A stretch of DNA of 6,526 bases from Thermoplasmata archaeon (GTDB taxonomy: Archaea > Thermoplasmatota > Thermoplasmata > Thermoplasmatales > Aciduliprofundaceae), in the NCBI GenBank assembly GCA_021163705.1, contig JAGGTO010000125.1, positions 1 through 6,526 on the forward strand. The letters run 5' to 3'. The notes under the pieces were generated by a model, which made no database searches, was not told where the DNA came from, and saw nothing but the letters and a program-made list of their open reading frames with translations. Every line of letters starts with the position of its first letter. The stretch's first letter is position 1. Both the position numbers and the translations under genes were made by a program. Below, piece by piece: positions 1-5,110 of the stretch.

Positions 1-416
1 GGAAGGCTCAAATTCCAGTATTCCATAAGGTTGTAAATTTTCTCTATCTCCTCGCTTAGGGCACCATATTCCTTAACCTCTGAGAGTATCCTGAATATCT
101 CTTTTCTCGGTAATTGGGCAGAGGCAAGCACGGACATTCTTATTATGAAAAGATGAAGATATCTCTCTATATCTCTCTTCCTTCTTTCACCTCGAATAAG
201 GGGAAAAAGAAGGGCGGTAAACACTCCAAAACCGGGAATAAGATAGAGCACTATATTGAAGGGAAACTGGGAGAAGAAAGGGAACTTGAGAGAAAGGTAA
301 AATGCTATGATAACTGTGGAGAGGATCATGGGCAGCGCATACATCCCAATATACTTTCTCCAGGGAATATTGAAGGACGCATAGAGCCTGAATATCTTTT
401 CTCTTATCCCTGGCAT
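1..416 (-). CDS. flaJ: Archaellum platform membrane protein FlaJ/ArlJ, N-terminal part (cut by window edge)
   Basis: The frame stays open from 416 to the window edge and gives about 138 residues beginning MPGIREKIFRLY. FlaJ is the polytopic membrane platform of the archaellum, related to the type II secretion/type IV pilus F proteins, and it anchors the FlaI motor ATPase. Family members are usually about 550 residues, so roughly a quarter is seen. Two hydrophobic segments are visible (about residues 22-43 and 53-74), followed by a charged stretch (GERRKRDIERYLHLF) and a cytoplasmic helical region with the motif RMSVLASAQLPRKEIFRILS, typical of the first T2SSF-like domain. An in-frame ATG at 422 overlaps the flaI stop (TGATG). 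I prefer the ATG at 416 because GGTG at 428-425 lies 8 nt before it but only 2 nt before the other. The call rests on this sequence pattern plus its position directly after flaI, the conserved archaeal order. Confidence 0.9.
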   Translation of the reverse strand, partial: MPGIREKIFRLYASFNIPWRKYIGMYALPMILSTVIIAFYLSLKFPFFSQFPFNIVLYLIPGFGVFTALLFPLIRGERRKRDIERYLHLFIIRMSVLASAQLPRKEIFRILSEVKEYGALSEEIEKIYNLMEYWNLSL

Positions 417-421
417 GGCCA

Positions 422-2059
422 TCACACCGTGAAGGGTAGTTTTTCCAATCCATATTTCTGGAAATCCACAATTATTTTCACCACATCCCTGTAGCGAAAT
501 ATGTTATGCTCTATCATTTTGCGAATTATTTTTGCTCTCAAAAACAGATCATCATAAATTTTCCTGGGATCCGCATAGCCAAGAAGGGGTGCTATTTTTT
601 CCTCAAGAATGTATGAATTATTCAACCCCCTGAAGATATGAACATCCCTCAGAGGATCCCACACGAAAACTGCCTTGGTCATCACACCTCCGAGCTCTGC
701 TGAATATCCCAGAATTTCCTCCACAGATAACACCCTTCGCAGAGCTCGTCCTCTCAAATATACAGCTTGCTGGAACACGCCAATGTTCAGATTATCCATG
801 AAAGTTACAGGCACATTTATGGGAGGAGAACTCAATCTCTGTATCATCCTCTTTATGGATGCCGCGTGGAATGTTGCCATAACAGGATGCCCCGTCTGCA
901 TCGCTTGAAACGCAATATTTCCCTCTGCTCCTCTTATTTCTCCCACTATTATGTAGTTAGGTCTGCTTCTAAGGGCAGCCTTTAATAAATCGAACATTTC
1001 CACACGGGATTCCTCTGGTCCTGCCTCTCTCGTCAATAATCTCTGCCAAATTTCGTGGGGAACATGCACCTCGGGGGTATCCTCCGCTGTGTATACTTTA
1101 TAATTGTATCTTATGAATGGGATTATTGCATTGAGCGTTGTGGTTTTACCACTGGCAGTCTCTCCTGAGATGAATATGCTCTTCCCATATTCAATGGCGA
1201 GCCAGAGATAAGCCGCTATTTCAGGTGAGAATGTACCCCATTTCACGAGTTGCGTAACGCTTAAAGGTTCGGCTGCGAATTTTCTTATGGTGAAAGATGC
1301 ACCTTTAATGCTTACATCGTCCGCGTAAATTATGTTAATTCTCGAACCGTCAGGAAGAGCACCATCCACTATTGGTCTTCCAGTACTCACCGGCCTGCCC
1401 ATCCTCTCACTCATTCCCCGCAAATAGGAGTCAAGTTCATCATAACTTGTAAATTGAACATTTGTCTCCATGGTCTCAAATACCTTATGTATGAGATGCA
1501 CAGGCTCTATTCCTATTGCATGAATATCTTCAATGTAAGGATCTCTGAGAAGAGGCTCAAGAGGTCCGCTTTCAATTATATCCCTCTTGAGGTAGTACTC
1601 AATCTTATCATACTCCTCCTGAGTTACAGGCACCTTTATCTTCCTGAACATGCTCAGGAATCCCTTCTTCTCCTCAAATGGTACAAATTCTTCTGTTAGA
1701 ATTACAGAATCTTTAAGCAGCCTTTCAATCTGCTTCTCAAACTCCTCTTTCGTTTTGTGAGGCGGTTCATATCCAGCCTTTATGAATATGAGCTCTTTTA
1801 TCTTCTCATATTTGATTCTCTCTTCATCATTCAACTCTGGCTGTATCACCCTATATTTTCTATCCCCTCTTCTCCCATAAATGTGTATAAAAATTGGGTC
1901 TCCAACAGGATATATGAGATTAACCCATTCGAGATCCTTCATATCCCTCGATAGCTGCTCGTAAAATTCTGGTCTCTCATTTAGTTCTCTCTCTATCCTT
2001 CTAACATACTCGCCCAGATGAGGATTTCTTTGCATTGCCAGCTCAAACTTTCCTGGCAT
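422..2059 (-). CDS. flaI: Archaellum motor/assembly ATPase FlaI/ArlI
   Basis: This is a secretion-superfamily ATPase that forms a hexamer under the membrane and powers both archaellin assembly and filament rotation. The chosen ATG gives 545 residues, a normal family length. Visible motifs, numbered from this ATG: Walker A GETASGKTT (about 299-307, Lys305), Asp box VYTAEDTPEVHVPH (about 322-335), Walker B YIIVGEIRG (about 369-377, Glu374) and His box GHPVMATFHAAS (about 390-401). The N-terminal 200 residues are charged and match the variable N-terminal domain that contacts membrane and partners. A GTG at 2068, three codons upstream, is in frame, but it lies inside the Shine-Dalgarno GAGGTG (2071-2066), which sits 6 nt before the ATG at 2059. 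The flaH stop is 10 nt upstream. The downstream flaJ begins at or just after the TGA. No catalytic residue looks missing. Confidence 0.96.
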   Translation of the reverse strand: MPGKFELAMQRNPHLGEYVRRIERELNERPEFYEQLSRDMKDLEWVNLIYPVGDPIFIHIYGRRGDRKYRVIQPELNDEERIKYEKIKELIFIKAGYEPPHKTKEEFEKQIERLLKDSVILTEEFVPFEEKKGFLSMFRKIKVPVTQEEYDKIEYYLKRDIIESGPLEPLLRDPYIEDIHAIGIEPVHLIHKVFETMETNVQFTSYDELDSYLRGMSERMGRPVSTGRPIVDGALPDGSRINIIYADDVSIKGASFTIRKFAAEPLSVTQLVKWGTFSPEIAAYLWLAIEYGKSIFISGETASGKTTTLNAIIPFIRYNYKVYTAEDTPEVHVPHEIWQRLLTREAGPEESRVEMFDLLKAALRSRPNYIIVGEIRGAEGNIAFQAMQTGHPVMATFHAASIKRMIQRLSSPPINVPVTFMDNLNIGVFQQAVYLRGRALRRVLSVEEILGYSAELGGVMTKAVFVWDPLRDVHIFRGLNNSYILEEKIAPLLGYADPRKIYDDLFLRAKIIRKMIEHNIFRYRDVVKIIVDFQKYGLEKLPFTV

Positions 2060-2065
2060 GGTAAC

Positions 2066-2071
2066 CACCTC
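2066..2071 (-). promoter_or_regulatory. Shine-Dalgarno that fixes the flaI start
   Basis: GAGGTG lies 6 nt before the ATG at 2059 and its first bases (GA) overlap the flaH stop TGA (2072-2070). Because the alternative GTG start at 2068 falls inside this site, the site argues for the ATG. The overlap implies that flaI translation is coupled to termination on flaH. Confidence 0.75.
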
Positions 2072-2759
2072 ACGATACAGCCATTATCTCAAGTATTATT
2101 CCCGTTCCCGCCTCTACCCTGAAAACTATGGTATTATCTATCCTCCCCTGGGCGTTTGCATATCTTCTTATAAATGCAACTCTATTAACTATACCTCCTA
2201 TTTTATTTATGCTTGTTTCTATATAAACCTGCGATGCCTCTCTAAATGGGGATAATATATCCTCTCTCATCGCCCCCTTCTCCACAGTAAGTATTATTGT
2301 GCGGTCAAGAGCAAGAAGTCTCTTGAAGAAAGATAAAAGCTGAACGGAACGGGATTCAACATGCAGACTTGCCTTCACCAAAGCGGAGAGGGTATCGATT
2401 ATGATTATATCCGTCTTGAAAAGGGATGGAGATGCCATAAGTCGCCCCATAAAATCCCTTCTATCCCTGGGATTCCCTATTATTGGATACACAGGGATAA
2501 AAATAAGTCTATTTCTTAGCATGAAATTTGCTATTGGATAATTGAGAGAGTACATCTGCTTTATGAAATCCCTCACAGTTAGCTCTGTAGAAATTATTGT
2601 AACTGTATGTCCATTCATCAGAAATCCGTAGGCAAATCTTTGTGTTAGCGCACTCTTTCCACTACCATTCTCTCCCTCAATAAGTACCATGGTACCCTCA
2701 GGAAAGCCCCCCGCAAACCTCGAATGAAGTTCATCCCTTTCAATCTTTATCCTGTACAT
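2070..2759 (-). CDS. flaH: Archaellum motor regulator FlaH/ArlH, RecA/KaiC-like ATP-binding protein
   Basis: FlaH is a RecA/KaiC-family protein that forms a ring next to FlaI and controls motor assembly or switching in an ATP-dependent way. The protein has 229 residues from the ATG at 2759, typical for the family. Walker A is GENGSGKS (about residues 29-36). Walker B is DIIIIDTLS (about 117-125), in which the position after the aspartate is Thr; in this family ATP binding, rather than fast hydrolysis, is thought to matter. A basic run NPRDRRDFMGRL follows the second strand region. An upstream in-frame GTG at 2765 adds two residues, but it is part of the Shine-Dalgarno GAGGTG (2770-2765), which is 5 nt from the ATG. 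The flaG stop is only 2 nt upstream, and flaI follows 10 nt after the flaH stop. Sequence motifs and operon position agree, so the call is firm. Confidence 0.94.
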   Translation of the reverse strand: MYRIKIERDELHSRFAGGFPEGTMVLIEGENGSGKSALTQRFAYGFLMNGHTVTIISTELTVRDFIKQMYSLNYPIANFMLRNRLIFIPVYPIIGNPRDRRDFMGRLMASPSLFKTDIIIIDTLSALVKASLHVESRSVQLLSFFKRLLALDRTIILTVEKGAMREDILSPFREASQVYIETSINKIGGIVNRVAFIRRYANAQGRIDNTIVFRVEAGTGIILEIMAVS

Positions 2760-2761
2760 TC

Positions 2762-3184
2762 TCACACCTCAAAGTGGAAGGTTGTTGAAAGACCATCATC
2801 AAGGATTATCTTGGCTACATGCTCTCCCGTAGCAAGATTAATATTTATCGTTAATGTTATTGTTTCTCCAGGCATCCATGTTTCCGAAGAAACTGTGAAA
2901 TCATCCACACTGCTTCCGTCTATTAGCACAGTGATATGCTGTGTACTCAAAGGCACCTTTCCCGTGTTTTTCAGATAGAGTACAACAGGATTATTCGATA
3001 CCAGCTCAGGATCATTTATAACCTCAAAATCTGCAGAGAGCTGCTTGGAAATCATATCACCCCTGTCTTCAATGCCATCTGAGATATCGAGTATGGCTGT
3101 GGCTGCCACACCCACAAAACTTGCAGCGATGACCACGGAGGCGATGAAGAATATTATGTGCGTGGCACTCGTGCTCATTCCCAT
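2762..3184 (-). CDS. flaG: Archaellum stator protein FlaG/ArlG
   Basis: FlaG is an accessory archaellum protein anchored by one N-terminal membrane helix, with a beta-sandwich outside the membrane. With FlaF it forms the stator complex that ties the rotating machine to the S-layer. The 140-residue length is normal. Residues about 9-32 (HIIFFIASVVIAASFVGVAA) form the membrane helix. Then come EDRGDM (39-44), the family-typical stretch ADFEVINDPE (51-60) and YLKNTGKVPL (70-79), followed by beta-rich sequence to the end. The ATG at 3184 is supported by GAGGTG (3195-3190) 5 nt upstream; that site overlaps the end of the previous gene. A second ATG two codons later (3178) is less well placed. The protein shares its MGMST start and EDRG(D/E)M motif with the preceding FlaF, which fits the known relatedness of the two families. 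I assign FlaG rather than FlaF from the DFEVINDP and LKNTG signatures. Confidence 0.9.
   Translation of the reverse strand: MGMSTSATHIIFFIASVVIAASFVGVAATAILDISDGIEDRGDMISKQLSADFEVINDPELVSNNPVVLYLKNTGKVPLSTQHITVLIDGSSVDDFTVSSETWMPGETITLTININLATGEHVAKIILDDGLSTTFHFEV
2765..2770 (-). promoter_or_regulatory. Shine-Dalgarno that fixes the flaH start
   Basis: GAGGTG is encoded by the last sense codons of flaG (Glu-Val) and is followed directly by its TGA. It stands 5 nt before the ATG at 2759. The in-frame GTG at 2765 shares its first base with this site, so it is an unlikely start. Confidence 0.75.
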
Positions 3185-3193
3185 ATTATCACC

Positions 3194-4261
3194 TCACAGA
3201 TAGCCATATACACTGTTTCCATACTCATCCACTATTTTCACCCGCAATCCAATGTTCATGGCCTTCACGCCATCCCCTGATAGATATATTTTGCCGTAGA
3301 TATCAATGTTTGTGGCTTCGATCTTCAGGGATATTGATTTCCAGTAGGTGCCATGACGATAGAGAAGTATTTCATTTCCATTATTGAGAATAAAGAGGGT
3401 ATCGGGTAAATTCAGATCGGTGGATATTTTCAGGGGATTGGATATTCTCGCATCCGAAATACTGGAAATATAGTTTCCCTGATAATCGTATTTATCAATA
3501 TTGCTGCCATCCAGCACATACACATACTTCCCAACACAAACATCCTTGCCCTGGGTGAGAACATAGCTTTTTATCAGATTTCCCTGATAATCCAAGAGAT
3601 AAAATGTTGTATTCGAAACTCCATAAAGCGTGCCATTATACGCATCTATAGCGGTAATATTTAAATCATCTGCAATGCTTCTAACATAGTTTCCATCCTT
3701 ATCATATTCAAATATCTGAGAGGCATTGGCAATGAACACAAAGGTATCAACGCATACATCCTTTGGCTCATTTACTTCTATGCTCCATATTTTCACACCC
3801 TCATAGGAATATGCATAGAGATGCGAAGTGGTAAGAACATAAATCTTGTCAAACTCGGCTGTGGCTATTACATCTTCTCCTGGAGATAGAGTGAACTGTA
3901 TACTGTGCTCCTCTCCTACATCATAATCTGATGCAACAAAAAATCTCTTCTTAGTTTGAGGATACCAGAAATTTCCTGTGGTGGTGAAATCCACGATCGT
4001 TCCATTCAATATCATGCTTATTTTCTCCACATCTAAGCTTGTAGAGCCTCTATTCCACACCACTATCTCTATATTGGATGAATTATAAACTACCCTATCA
4101 ATTTCCATTATCTCCTTCGCCCCCTTCAGCATCTCTCCCCTATCCTCAAGCGCCTCATTTATGTTGTAGTAGGAGTATAGAAGACTGTTTATCAATGCAC
4201 CCATCATGAATAGCGATGCCGTGAATATTATCCCAAAGGCTGCCGTGGTGCTCATACCCAT
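3194..4261 (-). CDS. flaF: FlaF/ArlF-like archaellum stator protein with C-terminal propeller-like repeat domain
   Basis: Residues 1-130 look like FlaF: a membrane helix at about 8-30 (AFGIIFTASLFMMGALINSL), then EDRGEM (39-44) and a beta-sandwich segment with DRVVYNSSNIEIVVWNRGST (55-74). FlaF is known to bind the S-layer outside the cell and to act in the archaellum stator. Ordinary FlaF proteins are far shorter than these 355 residues. From about 137 to the end there are roughly five or six units of about 36 residues with the pattern (K/T)xYVLxxxxLYxYxxxGxxxxSI, for example EYDKDGNYVRSI and KYDYQGNYISSI. They resemble NHL/PQQ/YncE-type beta-propeller blades. Six N-x-S/T sequons are present (Asn60, 86, 179, 201, 209, 217). 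The start is supported by GGAGGTGAT (4277-4269), which is built into the last archaellin codons. The frame is intact and the gene lies inside the operon, so the extension is a true part of this ORF. Its propeller fold and role are inferences. Confidence 0.82.
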   Translation of the reverse strand: MGMSTTAAFGIIFTASLFMMGALINSLLYSYYNINEALEDRGEMLKGAKEIMEIDRVVYNSSNIEIVVWNRGSTSLDVEKISMILNGTIVDFTTTGNFWYPQTKKRFFVASDYDVGEEHSIQFTLSPGEDVIATAEFDKIYVLTTSHLYAYSYEGVKIWSIEVNEPKDVCVDTFVFIANASQIFEYDKDGNYVRSIADDLNITAIDAYNGTLYGVSNTTFYLLDYQGNLIKSYVLTQGKDVCVGKYVYVLDGSNIDKYDYQGNYISSISDARISNPLKISTDLNLPDTLFILNNGNEILLYRHGTYWKSISLKIEATNIDIYGKIYLSGDGVKAMNIGLRVKIVDEYGNSVYGYL

Positions 4262-4264
4262 ATT

Positions 4265-4903
4265 TTACATCACCTCCACATATCGTGATACATAGGGAGA
4301 TGGGGTTGTGAGCTCTTTAAATGTGGGCACTCCGTGCTTTGGAATTATCTTTATTGTGAAGTATGTCTGAGGCTCTAGATTTAAACCACAGGCGGTGGCG
4401 TTGAAGAAGAGACGAATGACATCTCCAGTGGTTATCGTTCCCTCGCTCCATGTCTGGGGATCCATATCTCTTATGACAGCAGCTCCAAATTTACCAGCAG
4501 AACCCTGAGGATTTGCGCTTCCGTCAAAGCTCATGCTCGAATCATAAACCAGATCTGAGACATTGTTTCCATCGCTTATCTCAATTATTATGCTATCAAC
4601 ACTTATGGGGGGGCTCCCCGGAATTAAAGATATCTTTATATCAATCCAGTCCAAGATATCATGATAAGGGGAATTAACTCCCCAGGAGGAATTGTACCTG
4701 TAGCCACCTATGGAAATTATTTTTATTCCCATGGAGACATCCTGTATGGCGTTTTGACCTGTATTCTCAGCCTGCTGCTGAAGCTGATAGGTGACCTGAA
4801 TGAGCATCACGGCTGTAACTGCCGAAACTATTATCATTGCAATGAAAATGATGAGCGAGCCAACACCGAATTCTCCCTGCTCTTTCCTAAATATCTTTTT
4901 CAT
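4265..4903 (-). CDS. flaB: Archaellin (archaeal flagellin) FlaB/ArlB, preprotein
   Basis: This is the filament subunit of the archaellum. The start at 4903 gives 212 residues, close to small archaellins. It begins with a class III (prepilin-like) signal peptide, MKKIFRKEQG, followed by EFGVGSLIIFIAMIIVSAV; the prepilin peptidase FlaK/PibD should cut after that Gly, leaving the hydrophobic helix that packs the filament core. The C-terminal signature CGLNLEPQTYFTIKIIPKHG is typical of archaellins. Three N-x-S/T sequons (NSS, NVS and NAT) may be glycosylated, as is common for surface archaellins. Start choice: ATG at 4903 has GAGGTG (4918-4913) 9 nt upstream, the same spacing as at flaF. ATG at 4912 abuts that site, and GTG at 4915 lies within it. 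Only one archaellin gene is visible. It is the first gene of the archaellum operon, and flaF starts 3 nt after its TAA. Confidence 0.93.
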   Translation of the reverse strand: MKKIFRKEQGEFGVGSLIIFIAMIIVSAVTAVMLIQVTYQLQQQAENTGQNAIQDVSMGIKIISIGGYRYNSSWGVNSPYHDILDWIDIKISLIPGSPPISVDSIIIEISDGNNVSDLVYDSSMSFDGSANPQGSAGKFGAAVIRDMDPQTWSEGTITTGDVIRLFFNATACGLNLEPQTYFTIKIIPKHGVPTFKELTTPSPYVSRYVEVM

Positions 4904-4904
4904 A

Positions 4905-5012
4905 TTATTCATCACCTCTGATTATCACCTCCCTGGCAAGGAGAGGAGGAGAGCCTAGGCAGGCTCTCCCCGAGAGAGGCCCGAGGTGATATATGCTATC
5001 ACCTGCGGGCAT
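4905..5012 (-). CDS. Possible 35-codon upstream ORF (leader peptide) before archaellin
   Basis: An ATG at 5012 opens a 35-codon frame (starting MPAGDSIYHL, ending IIRGDE) that stops at TAA 4907-4905. The stop overlaps the alternative archaellin start ATG at 4912 and lies 1 nt before the preferred ATG at 4903. GAGGGAGG (5026-5019) stands 6 nt upstream of the ATG, as good a Shine-Dalgarno as those of the annotated genes. The frame spans the whole hairpin-rich leader, so ribosomes on it would melt the structures and end where archaellin translation begins. The peptide has no recognised family, no signal or membrane segment, and a composition unlike neighbouring proteins. It may therefore be non-functional as a protein, or an accident of an RNA leader. 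It is too short to judge codon use. Confidence 0.35.
   Translation of the reverse strand: MPAGDSIYHLGPLSGRACLGSPPLLAREVIIRGDE
4911..4931 (-). promoter_or_regulatory. Tandem Shine-Dalgarno sequences before archaellin
   Basis: Two near-identical sites precede flaB: GAGGTGATA at 4931-4923 and GAGGTGAT at 4918-4911. The second is spaced 9 nt (counted from GAGGTG) from the ATG at 4903 and is the likely working site. The first is 13 nt from the ATG at 4912, which is long. Both are complementary to ATCACCTC at 4990-4983 in the same leader, so access to them could be controlled by RNA folding. Confidence 0.6.
4948..4969 (-). repeat. Perfect 9-bp hairpin in archaellin leader
   Basis: GGAGAGCCT and AGGCTCTCC form a perfect 9-bp stem around a 4-base loop (4960-4957). 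In the transcript the GAGAG at 4968-4964 can alternatively pair with CTCTC at 4976-4972 across a 3-base loop, which makes the two hairpins mutually exclusive. It has no following T-run, so it is not an obvious terminator. Confidence 0.6.
4979..5010 (-). promoter_or_regulatory. 13-bp stem-loop pairing a decoy Shine-Dalgarno with an anti-Shine-Dalgarno
   Basis: In the transcript AGGTGATA (5004-4997) pairs perfectly with TATCACCT (4991-4984) around a 5-base loop. The stem is extended by GCCCG/CGGGC, with one bulged base at 5005. AGGTGATA is identical to the ribosome-binding site 66 nt downstream, and TATCACCTC looks like the 3' tail of archaeal 16S rRNA. The structure is seen in the sequence. 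Its role as a translational switch for archaellin is inference. Confidence 0.6.
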
Positions 5013-5047
5013 TCAGGGCCTCCCTCAAAAGAAATATGGGAAGGGCT

Positions 5048-5077
5048 TTTAAAAATTTTTTTACTGAAATTTATAAA
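5048..5077 (-). promoter_or_regulatory. Candidate archaellum operon promoter (TATA-like boxes)
   Basis: Two AT-rich boxes lie between mevalonate kinase and the leader: TTTATAAA at 5077-5070 and TTTTTAAA at 5055-5048, the latter after a run of seven A that could act as a BRE. With the usual spacing of about 26 nt from box centre to transcription start, they predict starts near 5047 and 5025. Either would leave a leader of well over 100 nt before archaellin. The flanking sequence has no other gene. Confidence 0.5.
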
Positions 5078-5110
5078 TTGTTAAGCATATGAGAGACGCA
5101 ATAATGATTT

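Larger units (their letters stand above)
4921..5110. other. Intergenic region between mevalonate kinase and archaellin
   Basis: This is the only stretch near 200 nt without an established gene. The part next to the mevalonate kinase stop (5110-5040) is strongly AT-rich and carries the candidate promoter. The part next to archaellin is GC-rich: about 64 percent (63 of 99 bases by hand count over 5026-4928), clearly above the surrounding coding sequence by eye. That part holds the hairpins and the possible upstream ORF. I see no tRNA-like or other recognisable RNA gene here, and no convincing terminator for mevalonate kinase beyond a five-T run at 5055-5051. Confidence 0.7.

Noticed and set aside
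187..471. Minus-strand 94-codon frame overlapping flaI/flaJ
   Set aside because: It is out of frame with the FlaJ reading frame, which gives a coherent membrane protein in register with the flaI stop. The 94-residue product has no recognisable features.
114..494. Plus-strand open frame of 126 codons opposite flaJ and the end of flaI
   Set aside because: It is antisense to clearly conserved FlaJ/FlaI coding sequence. Its product is a low-complexity charged sequence with no family resemblance and no good ribosome-binding site.
2060..2068. GTG at 2068 as flaI start
   Set aside because: It falls inside the GAGGTG ribosome-binding site that is well spaced for the ATG at 2059.
4948..5010. Leader inverted repeats as CRISPR, insertion-sequence ends or an intrinsic terminator
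   Set aside because: There are no regularly spaced direct repeats, no transposase or target duplication, and no T-run after the stems. They sit between a promoter and the operon's first gene, which suits a leader RNA better.
5051..5055. Five-T run as terminator of mevalonate kinase
   Set aside because: Archaeal oligo-T terminators exist, but this run is short, lies in generally AT-rich sequence and overlaps a candidate TATA box, so it cannot be called.
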